Below are positions 44,745-56,500 of a stretch of 64,000 nt of DNA, piece after piece; position 1 is the stretch's first letter; the number at the start of each line of letters is the position of its first letter. Origin of the DNA: Petaurus breviceps papuanus (taxonomy: Eukaryota; Chordata; Mammalia; Diprotodontia; Petauridae); assembly GCA_028583685.1 (NCBI GenBank), contig JAMXIF010000045.1, positions 5,591,667 to 5,655,666 on the forward strand, written 5' to 3'. The notes beneath the pieces were generated by a model that was not told the origin of the DNA, made no database searches, and saw nothing but the letters and a program-made list of their open reading frames with translations. The position numbers and the translations under genes are program-made.

Positions 44745-45280
44745 AGGAAAGTTTTTCAGTATATTCTCTTTATGAATGTCGCTTCAAATCTTATTAACTT
44801 TTTTTTACAACGAATCATGCTGCAATCCACTCATATCCCCAGAACTTTTTTCACTTGAATTATTGTCTAGATATCTCACCTTCATCTTATTCTTGAATAG
44901 ATTTTTAAAAATCTAATTTGCACTTTAGAATTATTACATCTATGTTTCTTCTGAACAGATAGAAATGACTACTCTCTAGCAAAAGTGTCATTTCAGAATC
45001 TGCTGTCATAAAGGTGCCATATCAGATTATTAGGACAAAGGTTAAAATTGGCACCAAAAATTTAGGAGAAAGAATGAGGATGATTAAAAGAAACCTGTGC
45101 AATTAAAGTAAATCCAATTCCACCATGAGTTAGCAAATTGTTGATGATACAGAAGGGACATAGAAGTAAAAAACATTTATTTTCCCCATTATCTAAAGAA
45201 GTTTCCCTGGATATGTCAGACAAGGGAAACATAGGATGAAAGTCTTGAAGTGAATGAAGTGTTTAAGAAACATAAGTGAG
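44745..45280. other. No recognised gene
   Basis: AT-rich sequence without a convincing repeat or frame. Confidence 0.4.
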
Positions 45281-45289
45281 ATAAACCTG

Positions 45290-48200
45290 TAGTTAATTTG
45301 ATTTAAAATAAAAAGAAAAATACCAAGATACTGGTATCAAAAAAGAGAAGGATGAATTTACCACCAAGAAAGAGGAAATTAAAATGATAAATAGGAACGA
45401 TTTTGTCCAACTGTATGCCAATAAATTTGACAATCTTAGTAAAATAGATGAATATTTATGGAAATATAAATTGCTCAGATTAACAGAAGAAAAAAAAGAA
45501 ATTGAACAAAACATCAATGAACTCTGTAGGAAAAAATCTCCAGGGCCATATGGATATACAAGTTAATTCTATCAAACATTTAAAGAACAATTAATTCCAG
45601 TACAATTTAGACTATTTGGGAAAATAGATGGAGTCCCACCAAATTCTTTTTATAACACAAATGTGGTAATGATACGTAAACCAGGAAGAGGCAAAACAGA
45701 GAAAGAAAACTATAGACCAATTTGCCTATTTAATATAGATGCAAAAATTTTAAATAAAATATTAGCAAAAAGATTACAGCAACATATCACAAGGATACTA
45801 CACTATAACCCAATAGGATTTATACCAGAACACGGGGTAGGTTCAATATTAGGAAAACTGGCAGTATAATTGACCATGCCAATAACAAAACTCATAGAAA
45901 CCATATGATTATCTCAGTAGATAAGGAAAAAGCTTTTTACAAAATACAACACCCATTCCTATTAAAAACACTAGAGAGTATAGGAAAAAGTGGAGCATTC
46001 CTTAAAATGATAAGTAGTATCTACCTACAAACCATCATCAAGCACTATATGTAATGGGGATAAGCTAGAAGCATTTCCAATAAGATCAGGTGTGAAAGAG
46101 ATGTCCATTATCACTGCTGTTATTCAATATGTTACACGAAACAGCTTTAGCAGTAAGAGAAAGAAAAAAAATTGAAGCAATTCGAATAGGCAAAGAAGAA
46201 ACAAAGCTATCACTCTTTGAAGATATGATGATATAGTAGAGAATCCTACAGAATCAAGTAAAAATGTACTTGAAATAATGAGCAAATTTGCACAGTTGTA
46301 AAATATAAAATAAACCTATGTAAATCATTGGTGTTTCTATATGTTACTAACAAAATCCAACAGCAAGAGATAGAAAGAGAAATTCCATTTAAAGTTGCTG
46401 TAGACATTATAAAATATTTGGGAGTCTACTTCCCAAAACAAACCCAGGAACTATATGAACACAATTACAAAACACTTTTTACACAAATGGATGTAAATAA
46501 TTGGAAAAAACATCAGTTGCTCATGGGTAGGCTGAACTAATATATAAAATGACAATTCTACCTAAATTAATTTACTTATTCAGTGCCATACCAATCAAAC
46601 TACCAAAAGAATATTTTATAGAACTAGAAAAAATAATGACAAAATTCATCAGGAAGAACAAAAGGTCCAGAATATCAAGGGAACTGATGAAAAAAGTCCT
46701 AGGGAAGGTGGCCTAACCATATGAGATCTAAAAGTGTATTCTAAAGCCACAATCATCAAAACTACTTAGTACTGGTTAATAAATGGAAATCAGTGGAATA
46801 GGTTAGGTGCACAAAACATAGTAGTCATTGACTCTAGTAATTTACTGTTTGATAAAACAAAAGACCCCAGCTTCTGGGATCAGAACTCACTATTTGACAA
46901 AAACTTCTGGGAAAACTGGAAAATAATATGGTAGAAACTGTGCATATACATTTTACATGGCACACCAAAATAAGGTCAGAATGGGTATATGATTGAGATA
47001 TAAAGGCAGATAGTAAGCAGACTAGGAGACCAAGGAATAGTTTACCTGTTAGATTTATGGAAAATGGAAGAACCTATGACCAAACAAGAGGTAGAAAAAT
47101 ATCATGAAATGCAAAATGAATTATTTTATTACAGTAAATTTAAAAGTCTTTGCACAAACAAAAACAAAGCAAACAAGATTTAGTTTGAAACAGAAAACTG
47201 GGCAAGAATTGTACAACCAGCATCTCTGATAAAAGCCTCATTTCCAAAATATATACAGAACTAAGTCAAATTGATAAGAATTGAAGTCATTCACAAATTG
47301 ATAAATTGTCAAAGGATATGAAGAGGCAATTTCCAAATGAAGAAATTAAAGATATTTATCATCATTAGAAAAGATGCTCTAAATAGCTATTGATTAGAGA
47401 AATGCAGATTAAAAATACTCTGAGGTACCATCCACACCTATCAGATTGGCTCACATGACAAGATAGGAAAATTATAAATGCTGGAGAAGATGTGGGAAAA
47501 TAGGAAAATGAATGAATTGTTGTTGGAGTTGTGAACTGATCCAACTATTCTGGAGAGCAATTTGGAGCTATGCCCAAATGACTATAAAAGTATGCATACC
47601 CTTTGATCCAGAAGTACCACTTCTAGGTCTGTATCCAAAAGAGATCACATAAATTGGAAAAAGACCCACATGTGCAAAAATGTTGATAGCAGCTCTTTTT
47701 GTGTTGGCCAAGAATTGGAAATTGAAAGAAAGCCCATCAGTTGGGGAATGAGTGAACAAACTGGAGTATATAAATGTAATGGAATACTATTGTGATATAA
47801 GAAATGATGAGCAGGTGGACTTCAGAAAAACCTAGAAAGACTTGAATGAACTGAAGCTGAGTAAAGTAAGCAGAACAAGGAGAACATTGTACACAGTGAC
47901 ACCACAATTTGCAATGACTAACTTTGATAGTCTTATCTCTTCTTAGCAATGCAAGGATCCAAGACAATTCCAAGGGACTCATGATGGAAAATGCTGTCCA
48001 CATCTAACAAAAGAATTATGGGGTCTGAATGCAGACTGAAGCATATTATTTACTCTCTCTTTTTTTCTCTTTTTCTCATGATTTCTTCCATTGGTTCTAA
48101 TTCTTCTTTACAACAAAACTAATGTGAAAATAGGTTCAATATGAATTTATATGTAGAGTCTATATCAAATTGCATGCCATCTTGGGGTGGAGGGAGGGGA

Positions 48201-48292
48201 GAGATGGGGAGAAAATTTGTAACTCAAAATCTTAGGGAAATGAAAGTTGAAAATTAAAAATGAATAAACAAATTAAGAATTAAAAAAAAAAA
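45290..48292 (+). mobile_element. 5'-truncated L1, ~3 kb, with most of ORF2
   Basis: Enters ORF2 between endonuclease and reverse transcriptase. The frame 45384-45566 reads [20 protein letters not shown] and 45663-45869 reads [20 protein letters not shown] (RT finger region, normally [19 protein letters not shown]). The catalytic YADD/FADD position at about 46215 is lost. The later frame 46328-46540 has ERKIPFK/ YLGVYFPKQTQELYEHNYKT-like text. Many stops and shifts; not functional. The full 3' UTR and A-rich tail end at 48292. A possible short target duplication AAGTGAG (45274-45280, about 48295-48301) is weak. Confidence 0.88.
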
Positions 48293-48302
48293 ACAAAAGT
48301 GA

Positions 48303-48902
48303 GTACTGATTAGAGAAATGCAAATTAAAACAACGCCGAGGTACCAAATCACATCTATCAGATTGGATAACATGAAAAAACAGGAAATGACAAATATTGG
48401 AGAAGGTGTGGGGAAATTGGAACAGTAGTGCATTGTCGGTGGACTTGTTGATCCAACCACCCAGGAAAGCAATTTGGAACTATGCCCAAAGGATTACAAA
48501 ACTGTACATACCCTTTGATCCAACAATACCACTTCTAGGTCTCTATCCCAAAGAGATCATAAAAAAGGGGAAAGGACCCACATGCACAAATGTATTTATG
48601 TATTTTGTATATTATTTATATATGTATATATATATATTTATATATGTATAAATGTATTTATGCTTTCTTTGAAGCAGCAAAAAATTGTAAATTGAGGGGA
48701 TGCCCATCAATTGGGGAATGACTGAACAGGTTGCAAAAAGTGAATGTAATGGAGTACTCTTGTTCCATAAGAAATGATGAGCAGACAGAGTTTAAAAAAA
48801 AAACCTAGAAAGAATTACATGAACCGATGTTGAACGAAGTGAGAAGAAACAGGAAAACATTGTACACAACAACAGCAACATTGTCAGATTACGAATATTG
48901 AT
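48303..48902 (+). mobile_element. 5'-truncated L1 3' region, interrupted by a retroviral fragment
   Basis: Directly follows the tail of the previous L1 in the same orientation. Starts ACTGATTAGAGAAATGCAAA, passes through GATTACAAAACTGTACATACC and reaches GCAACATTGTCAGATTACG. At 48902 it is opened by the element 48903-49814; the L1 text resumes after it (GATAGACTTAATTCTCAACAAT) up to about 49855. A TA microsatellite at 48600-48650 lies within. Confidence 0.82.
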
Positions 48903-48983
48903 TGTGGGAAGCCAGAGAGGCTTGATCCAGGACTTCAGATAATTACCTTGATATCAGTGGACCCAAATATCAAACACCTCTTT
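48903..48983 (+). repeat. Left arm of terminal inverted repeat (LTR U3 start)
   Basis: The first 58 bp pair with 49757-49814 reversed at 56 positions. After a 3-base length difference, a further 19 bp (AAATATCAAACACCTCTTT) pair with one mismatch. Confidence 0.93.
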
Positions 48984-49735
48984 GAGAAGTGACTTTTAGT
49001 AAAGTTAGCTCCTGAGTTCTTTTGATTTGGGTTACACTTATAAGGATGTTGTTTGAATTCTGAGACCAACATGCTCTGCCCCAAGACTTTAGCTGTTCAA
49101 AACCAAAATATTTGAATTCTTAGATGGTCAGTTCCTATGCAGATGTCCTTGATGATGCGGCTTTGGCTTCAGGCCTTGAAGCCAGCTCTCAAGGCCATCC
49201 TTTGTAATGTGGCTGCATATGAAAGGAGTGAATTGACTTTTCCTAAGACATTCTGGCACCTAGAGAACAAAAGGCCTTACTGCCATGCTACTTCCAGGAT
49301 ATGACAGATAAGATAATGATATGAATACTTGAGTATCCTTCCTTTGTCTCATTGCTCTATAAAAACCTTGTCCTAAGAATCAATAAATGAAGTTCATCGT
49401 TCTTCCTTGAACTACCCACATGGCCTGGTCATTCCTTATTCACGTCTCCAGATCATGCTAAGTGCTGTACACTGAGCAGCCCATGGCAAATGGCGCCCAT
49501 GAGGGACACATAGGAACCTGAAAGGAAGGTCCACAGCAGAGATGGCCCTTACAAGCAGAAGGAGCTCCAAAAATCATAAGTCACAGTGTAAGGGAACTTT
49601 TTTCAATCAATTCTTAGTCATTCTATTCCACCAGGCTAATACAAGGATTTTTAAGCTTTCTGTCACCATGGGTCAAATGGATAGGGTACAGTTTAAAGAT
49701 CAGGAACAATATTTTCAAGTATTAAAGAAAGTAGT

Positions 49736-49814
49736 GAAAGAGGTCTTTGATATTTTCCACTGATATCAAGGTAATTATCTGAAGTCCTGGATCAAGCCTC
49801 TTTGGCTCCCCACA
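49736..49814 (-). repeat. Right arm of terminal inverted repeat
   Basis: Reverse complement begins TGTGGGGAGCCAAAGAGGCT and mirrors the LTR start at 48903. It ends exactly at the target duplication ATTGAT (49815). Confidence 0.93.
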
Positions 49815-49855
49815 ATTGATAGACTTAATTCTCAACAATATAATGAACTAAGACA
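49815..49855 (+). mobile_element. L1 3' UTR, continuation after the retroviral fragment
   Basis: ATTGATAGACTTAATTCTCAACAAT then GAACTAAGACAA continues the L1 text left at 48902 (consensus 'gatagacttagctcttctcagcaa'). It becomes unrecognisable beyond about 49855. Confidence 0.65.
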
Positions 49856-49859
49856 AGGA

Positions 49860-50185
49860 AATGAGGGCTACCAATGTATATTTGGGAGGTCATAGTTGAG
49901 AACTCCAATAAAGAGAGTGTAGGATAGAGCCTACTTTTTAAAAATGATTATCAAAATAAGTGAGTCATAAAGTAGGAGAATGGGACTCTAACCTAGGCAT
50001 TTTCAGGGACCAGATTTAAAAAATCTTAGGTAGATCCTTCCTCATGCAGGTTAAACTAATATTTACTTAGAAAAAGCAGCAAAAGACTAGATTAGAAGCC
50101 ACACTTAAGAACCTGACAGAATGATTGGATCAAAATTCATAGTGTCACTAAGAATATTTCTACCTACTGCCATGTTTTCTAATTT
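49860..50185. other. No recognised feature
   Basis: Probably further decayed L1 or unique sequence; nothing specific. Confidence 0.35.
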
Positions 50186-50189
50186 GATG

Positions 50190-50268
50190 GGTGTGAGATA
50201 AGACCTAACTTTTGAAATCTACATTTTTCTCATTGGAGAAATATATCAAATGATTAAAGACAATTTGT
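50190..50268 (-). mobile_element. Short L1 fragment (region just after the reverse transcriptase)
   Basis: TTTGATGGGTGTGAGATAAG, ACCTAACTTTTGAAATCTAC and ATTTTTCTCATTGGAGAAAT are the reverse complement of the L1 segment seen at 47393-47450. Confidence 0.55.
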
Positions 50269-50272
50269 ATTC

Positions 50273-50425
<153 letters not shown>

Positions 50426-50802
50426 ATGTTCCTTGAGCAACGTTTTTGACTCTAGATTATTTTCTTAACAATAGAATAATAGAAATATCTTGTACAGATT
50501 ATAATGATATCAATCATTGGTATTATCTTTCAATTTCCAGATGATAATAATTTGAGTCCCAGAACACAGAAAAGTCATTTCATTGAAATTCAAAGTAAAG
50601 TCGAAGATCTTGTTCTAATCATTCTTAAAATGCCTGGAAATATAGGTTTCAATCAGATTATGAAGAAATTGAAATATCCAACAGAGGGGTGTGTGTTTGC
50701 CCCTAGGCATGAATGATCTAACCATCCAATTAAGTGAATGAAAACTGTCTTTTGTGCAGGCTATTACATAATTGTTACAATTGTAACATATACTAATTAA
50801 TA

Positions 50803-50900
50803 CCTCTCTCTCTGTCTCTCTCTCTGTCTCTGTCTCTCTGTCTCCTCTCTTTCTATCTGTATATATATCTATTTCTATATCATCTATCTATACCTATATA
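50803..50900. repeat. TCTCTG/TATC pyrimidine-rich microsatellite
   Basis: CTCTCTCTCTGTCTCTCTCT, then CTATCTGTATATATATC variants. Confidence 0.85.
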
Positions 50901-51440
50901 CATAAATGAATAAATAATCTTTTAAAATAATCTTTTAAAATGTGGTATGCTCAATAAGAGGTAGAATGCCTAGAGGAAAAAAACAGCTCTCTAACTTTCT
51001 GCTCCTACTCTTGGTTTATATTTAGACAAAATATAAGTTCCCTTTGTTTTTTTCCCCAAATATTTCAACCTCGTGTTTAAACATAACTATTGCCATGACT
51101 TCTGGGCAATAGTCTGCCTAGTGACTATAGATGTTTCCTCCCTTCATTATTTTCCTCTGCAGCTGGGAAGCAAAGGGTCATTCATTCATTCATTCTTCTG
51201 TCTTAGGTGCCACATATTGATAAGTAACCAGGTAGGAGAAAAATGTTGCCCTAACACATATTTGGGAAATTAGGAAAAGATTCCCTCTATCCAACATTAT
51301 TTATTTCTATAAAGGTTTATTTCTTTAAATCCAATATTCTAGAACTGGAATAAAATATGCCATCTGTCATGAACAGGCAGTTTTCAAAGGAAGAAATTTT
51401 ATCTATTTTAAAGCCAATCACTCACAGCTTTCCAGAGGAC
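50901..51440. other. No recognised gene; ATTC run
   Basis: A short ATTCATTCATTC run at 51180-51195. No domain-bearing frame. Confidence 0.4.
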
Positions 51441-51449
51441 TTCTGCTGT

Positions 51450-52500
51450 GAACAGCTTCAAGGTTCTGATTACACAGTATAGTGAACTCTCTATTTATTC
51501 AGCAGTAAATTAAGGCAAAACATTCACAGAAATCAAAGTATAGCATTCACAATGTTATGACATACCAACTTACTATAAAATGGCCCCATGAATTTCACCA
51601 AAGTGGCCATATAGTTTTAAACAAAGTGCAATCATTTAGGAACTCAATCATTTAGTAGCTTAATTCAATCATCCTTAAGGAGGCTTGTCTCCTTAATGGA
51701 TACAAAGTACAAAGGTCAAAGTTCTCCACCCCTAGGTCACAGTAAACCATAATCTTCTCATTCAACATCAGGTACCCAAGAAAAGATCTTTTCATTTTGA
51801 CTCAAGGCTTGCTCTCAGCTTCCATGGTTCTTCTTCCATTGTCCCAGCTCCTGCCCCAATCTACACAACTGTCACCTAGATTCAAAAGCAGGCAGCTCCC
51901 AGTTCCTTGTCCAGTTCTTCATCCAGTTCCTTGCCCAGTGCCCATTCCATATTGAAGCTCATAGTGTCCAGTTCACCTCAAGTCCTTCACACTTCCTGTT
52001 TCTGGGAAAACAAAGCTTAACAGAGGTACAATAATATTCATACACATTGCTGGCCACTATCATCAATTCACTATCTGCCTGTGAAATCAACTCAGACCCA
52101 CCAACAAGGTCTGAGAACTCAACAGAAATCATCAGTATAGAAATCAACAAAGACCCACAAACAAGGTCCAAAAAGTCAATACAAATCACCAATAAAATCC
52201 CAGGATCTCCAAAATCCTCCTCCAGGACTTCTGTAAACAGACAACCAGAAAATCCTCTTTCAGGGATTCCAGTAAGGTCCCAGGGCTTCTGCAGAAAGTA
52301 TCACAAACAAACATCAACACATTCAGAACAGACCAACATAGAGTGCCAGATACCATACATTTTCTCCTTCTCCACCACAAGAGCTCCCTTCTCATGTCTG
52401 CTCTCTCCAGCCTGGGCCTCTCCTTATACATGGTCATTAGATCCTCCCCTTCACAAGTTCTAGGGCTCACAAATTGTGGGATTCACAAGTTCTGGATCTT
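51450..52500 (-). mobile_element. Endogenous-retrovirus LTR related to type B
   Basis: Fossil LTR, boundaries approximate. It shares ordered blocks with 8025-8984: GCTTCAAGGTTC/ACTTCACAAGGTTC, TATTTATTCAGCAGTAAATTAAG/TTTTATTCAGTGAAAAATTAAG, CTCCACCCCTAGG, CAAAGCTTA, a CTGTAAACAGACAACCAGAAAATCC segment shared with the type-B copy at 27490-27515, and CACAAGTTCTGGATCTTAAT. The open frame 52047-52463 (138 codons) has no viral or cellular domain. A 40-bp tandem repeat follows at 52521. Confidence 0.6.
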
Positions 52501-52520
52501 AATACTTGATTCAATCATGA

Positions 52521-52625
52521 ACTGAAATAAGGCATTAACTATTTCTATGTTAATTAAAGAACTGAAGCAAGGTGTTAACTAGTTCTGTATTAATTAAGTA
52601 GCTGAAACAAGGTATTAACTACATC
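52521..52625. repeat. 40-bp tandem repeat, 2.6 copies
   Basis: Units start at 52521 (ACTGAAATAAGGCATTAACT), 52561 (ACTGAAGCAAGGTGTTAACT) and 52601 (GCTGAAACAAGGTATTAACT). Each holds TTAATTAA near its end. It may belong to the start (U3) of the adjacent minus-strand LTR. Confidence 0.88.
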
Positions 52626-52699
52626 TTTGCTTGCCATTGCATCTATCAAAAGTTAATTGAAAAAAATCTCCCAAATCACAAATAATTAGAGATCTGCAA

Positions 52700-53390
52700 C
52701 TAACAACTTTGAGGTTATATTTTGTGCTAGTTGGATTGTTAAAGATGAAAAAAAAACTGAAAAAATGGTAAATATATAGATTTTCATATTAAATCTATTG
52801 GTGGAAATATGGATTGGTCTAACCATTCTGGAAAACAATTTGGAATTAGACCTAAAAAGTCATTAATCTGCCCATACCCTTCAACTCAGAAAAACCACTA
52901 CTAAGCCCCTGTCCCAAAGAGTTCAAAGAAAGATGAAAAGGATTCATGTACAAAATATTAAAACACTTATTTTTGTAATATTATGAACTGGAATTTAAGG
53001 GGACTCCAATCTACTGGAAAATGCTTAGACGAATTATGGCATATGAATTTAATGGAATATTAAAGCCCCATAAAATGATGAAATGGATAGTTTCAGAAAA
53101 AAAAAATTGGGAAGACCTCTATGAATTGATACAGAGTGAAGTAAGCAGAACTAGGAGATCATCTTACAGAATTACACCAACATTTTGAAATAAAACACTT
53201 TGAAAGACTTTAGAACTCTGATCAACAAAATGATAAATCACAATGCTAGAGAACTAAATGTAAAGTATGGTACTCACCTTCTACCAGGTAGGTAACAGAT
53301 ATAAAATATAGAATTAAACACACATTTTTAGAGATGAACAATGTGGGAATTTGCTTTCCTAGACTATGAATATTTGTTTAAAATATTCTA
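52700..53390 (+). mobile_element. L1 3' region of an older subfamily
   Basis: ACCATTCTGGAAAACAATTTGG, CACTACTAAGCCCCTGTCCC, TGGCATATGAATTTAATGGA and GAGTGAAGTAAGCAGAACTA, then a 3' UTR unlike the other copies (CAATGTGGGAATTTGCTTTC, CTAGACTATGAATATTTGTT). Older and more diverged than 45290-48292. Confidence 0.75.
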
Positions 53391-53394
53391 TTTT

Positions 53395-53544
53395 GGGGGC
53401 AGCCAGGTAACACAGTGAGTAAGAGCACTGGCCCCAGAGTCGGGATGACTTGGGATCAAACACAGGCTCAGACACTTAGCACCACACCCAGAAATAACTG
53501 GCTGTGTAACCTTGAGCAAGTTAGTTAACCCCAATTGCTTTAAA
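53395..53544 (+). repeat. tRNA-derived SINE, subfamily with the CCCAGAAATAACTGG insertion
   Basis: GGGGCAGCCAGGTAACACAG, GAGTCGGGATGACTTGGGAT, ACCACACCCAGAAATAACTG, CTTGAGCAAGTTAGTTAACC. Target duplication AAATATTCTATTT at 53381-53393 and 53545-53557. Sister of 22317-22514. Confidence 0.88.
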
Positions 53545-53734
53545 AAATATTCTATTTCTATTTATTGCTTAATTTGGGGGCAAGTAGGAAGGAGAGATAA
53601 CAAATGTTGATAAAAAATGACCACTTCCAGGATATGCAGTGAATGAAAAGACAAACTGGTGTTAAAGCTAGAATTAGAGGTAGTAAATGCATAAAGTTGA
53701 AAAATGACATATGTCTTAAATACTAAAAGAGCAA

Positions 53735-55825
53735 GCGAGGGAGCAGAGCCAAGACTACTGAGAATAGGCAGCAACTCTCTTGAGCTCTCCACAAAACCCC
53801 TCTGCAGTCCTTTAAATAATTCCATAAAACAGTTCCTGGAATGGAAGAATCCATAAAAGGATTAGGTGAAATAATTTCCCAGTTAAAGCCAATTAAGAAG
53901 GTCAACAGGAAAGGTCTTTCACAAATGGGTGAGTGTGGAACACAGTCTAGCACAGGTCTGGCCAACACCAGCCCAGCCCCAGCAAACCAGAAGTAGACCT
54001 TGAGAACAACTGAATCAGCAGCATCAGCATCTGCTTCCAAAGACCTCAGCACACAAATTTTAAGGGGGTCAAACAGCTCATCAGAAGGAGATTATAGTGG
54101 TCTCTTTGCTAACACTGAGGCCTCACTCCCTTTCTTTGCCCATACTCAAATCCTAGTCACAGTCCTAGGTGGAAGTTCCATGGCAAGGAGAAGCATTTGG
54201 CCACCAGAGCTTGCAGCCACAATGGACCAGGGAACCTCATCACAGTTCCAGGGCAGAATAGAGTGCTTGTGGTCATTCACAGAGCTGAGTACAGGCCAGG
54301 AGGGTAGTAAACACAACTCTTCTTAGATCACATCACCTTGGAAAAAAATGAAAACTTACAGGTCCCATGAATTATCTTTGAAAACAGCTACATAAAACCC
54401 ATGAAGCTTGGGACCATGCATCGTCCACCCTGGAAGCAGAGACCTACTTTAACAAAGACTTAAAAGTAAAGAAATAAGCTGAGAAATGAGCTACAGAAAA
54501 AAAAATCCAATTGTAGAAATTTGCTATGGTTTCAAGGAAGTACAAAACACTCACTCAGAAATGGATAACAAAGTCAAAGCACCTGCAACCAAATCCTCCA
54601 AAAATGTGAATTGGTCTCAGGCCATGCAAGAGTGCACAAAAGGATTTTGAAAATACAATAAAAGAGGCAGAGGAAAAATTGGGAAAAGAAATGAGTGTGA
54701 TGCAAGAAAATCATTAAAAAAGTGAGTCAACAGCTTGGTAAGAGAGACACAAAAAAAAAATACTGAATAAAATAACATCTTTAAAAACAGAGTAGGCCAA
54801 ATGGTAATGAATTTATCATTACCAAAATATAATGAAGAGAAGAATGCCTTAAAAGGTAGAATTGACCAAATGGAAAAAAGGAACAAAAATTCGCTGAAGA
54901 AAAAAATCCTTAAAGAGGAGAATTGACCAAATGGCGTTACAAAAGGAAACTGAAGTAAACAATTCCTTAAAAATTAGAATTTAGCAAAAATGAGCTAAAT
55001 TTTTTTGAGAAATCAAGACCAATAAAACGAGACCAAAAGAATGAACAAATAGAGGAGGCAATGGAAAATATCTTATTGGAAAACACTTGACTTGGAACAT
55101 AAATCCAGGAGAGATAATTTTAAAGTTATTTGACTACCTGAAAGCCATGATCCAAAAAAAAAAAAGATTCTAGCTATCATCTTTCAAGAAATTATCAGGG
55201 GAAAGTATACTGATATTCTAGAACCAGAAGGCAAAATAGAGATTGAAAGAATTTGCTGATTACTTCCTGAAAGGGATCCCAAAATGAAAACTCCCAGGAA
55301 TATTATAATCAAATTGCGGAGCTCTCAAGTCAAGGAGAAAATATTAAAAGCAGCCAAAATGATGCAATTCAAGAATCATGGAGCTGTGGTCAGGGTAACA
55401 CAAAATTTAGCAGCTTCTACCTTGATCAGAGGGCTTGAAATATAATCTTCCAAAGGGCAAAGAAGCTACTATTACAACAAGAATCATCTACCCACCAAAG
55501 CTGAATATAACCCCTCAGGGGAAAATATGGACATCCAATAAAATAGAGGACTTTCTTGATAAAAAGGCAAGAGCTGAATAGAAAATTTGACTTTCAAATA
55601 GAAGACACAAAAGAAGCATAAAAAGGTAAACAGGAAAGAGAAATCATAAGGGACTTAATAATGTTAAACTGTTTATATCCCTACATAGGAAGATGATGTT
55701 CTCATTATTAGGGTAGTTAAAAGTGTATATAACAGAGGACACATTTGTGAGCTCAATATGAAGGGGAGATATATTTTAAAAAAACATAAATTTAAGGAGT
55801 GAGAAAGGATTTTACTGGGGATGTA
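53735..55825 (+). mobile_element. L1/HAL1-like element: 5' UTR, ORF1, start of spacer (no tail)
   Basis: 5' end GGGAGCAGAGCCAAGAC; 5' UTR to about 54500; ORF1 from about 54560 (MDNKVKAP-like start, then a coiled coil, then an RRM start with text for SRRDNFKV at about 55105, normally SRRDNLKI); then spacer GTTTATATCCCTACATAGGA to about 55825. There it meets, in the opposite orientation, the spacer of the next element. ORF1 has several stops and shifts. No ORF2, 3' UTR or poly-A. Confidence 0.75.
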
Positions 55826-56335
55826 ATTTCCTGTATAGTAAGATAGATTTCTACAACAAATTGAGAGTGTATGTCAACCCCACCTTGAGACAATTCTGAT
55901 GAGAGTAAGGTTCACTCACTCCCCATCTCCTCCCTCTCTTTCTCTCCACTGCAAAAACTTTTTCTTCTCTCTTTTATGTGAAATAATTTACCCCATTCTA
56001 CCTCTCCCTTTCCCTTTATCATGGTAAATATTTCTCTCACCCATTAATTTTATTGTTTTAGACATCATCCATCCATATTCACCCTCTACCTGTTCCCTCT
56101 GTCTACTTATACTTCTTCTAATTGCCCTAAAGATGAGGAAGTTCTTATGAGTTACAATTGAGTTACAAATGAGATACAAGTATCATCTTTCCATGTAGGA
56201 GTGTAAACAGTTTACCTTTATTAAGTCCCCTAAGATTTCCCTTTCCTGTTTATTTCTTTATGCTTCTCTCGAATCTTATATTTGAAAGTCAATTTTTCTA
56301 TTTAACTCTGATCTTTTCATCAAGAATACTTAAAA

Positions 56336-56500
56336 GTCAGAGTAACTAAGTCACTCAGTGAATAGGGCACTCAGGAGGACCTGAGTCCAAATCTGAACTC
56401 AGACACTTAACACTCACTAGCTGTGTGACCTTGGGCAAGTTACTTAATGACAATTGCCCTGCCCTTCCCCCTCCAACAAAAAGAGCAAAAAAAAATGTTT
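56336..56500 (+). repeat. tRNA-derived marsupial SINE with target duplication
   Basis: AGTCACTCAGTGAATAGGGC, CACTCAGGAGGACCTGAGTC, CTAGCTGTGTGACCTTGGGC, AAGTTACTTAATGACAATTG and a GCAAAAAAAAA tail. Direct repeats AAGAATACTTAAA at 56322-56334 and 56501-56513. Confidence 0.88.

Larger units (their letters stand above)
48903..49814 (+). mobile_element. Betaretrovirus-like endogenous retroviral fragment with inverted LTR tip at its far end
   Basis: Fossil, incomplete. Parts: a whole-looking LTR 48903-49488 starting TGTGGGAAGCC and ending in CA, with TATAAAAA at 49358 and AATAAA at 49382; a primer-binding site at 49491 (TGGCGCCC ... AGGGAC, tRNA-Lys type, closest to the Lys3 form); a leader; and the first ~25 codons of a Gag with the MGQ myristoylation start at 49668 in a good ACCATGG context. 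Instead of the rest of a provirus, the last ~80 bp (to 49814) are an inverted copy of the LTR's own start. A perfect 6-bp target duplication ATTGAT (48897-48902, 49815-49820) flanks all, the size typical of betaretroviruses (ERVK). Inserted into an L1, so younger than it. Confidence 0.85.

Noticed and set aside
48903-49814. A cut-and-paste DNA transposon (because of terminal inverted repeats)
   Set aside because: TG/CA ends, TATA box, polyadenylation signal, tRNA-Lys primer site, a Gag-like start and a 6-bp target duplication point to a retroviral origin; no transposase trace.
52047-52463. 138-codon frame that might be a small gene
   Set aside because: Lies within an LTR shared with other copies; composition is low-complexity (T, S, N) and no domain is visible.
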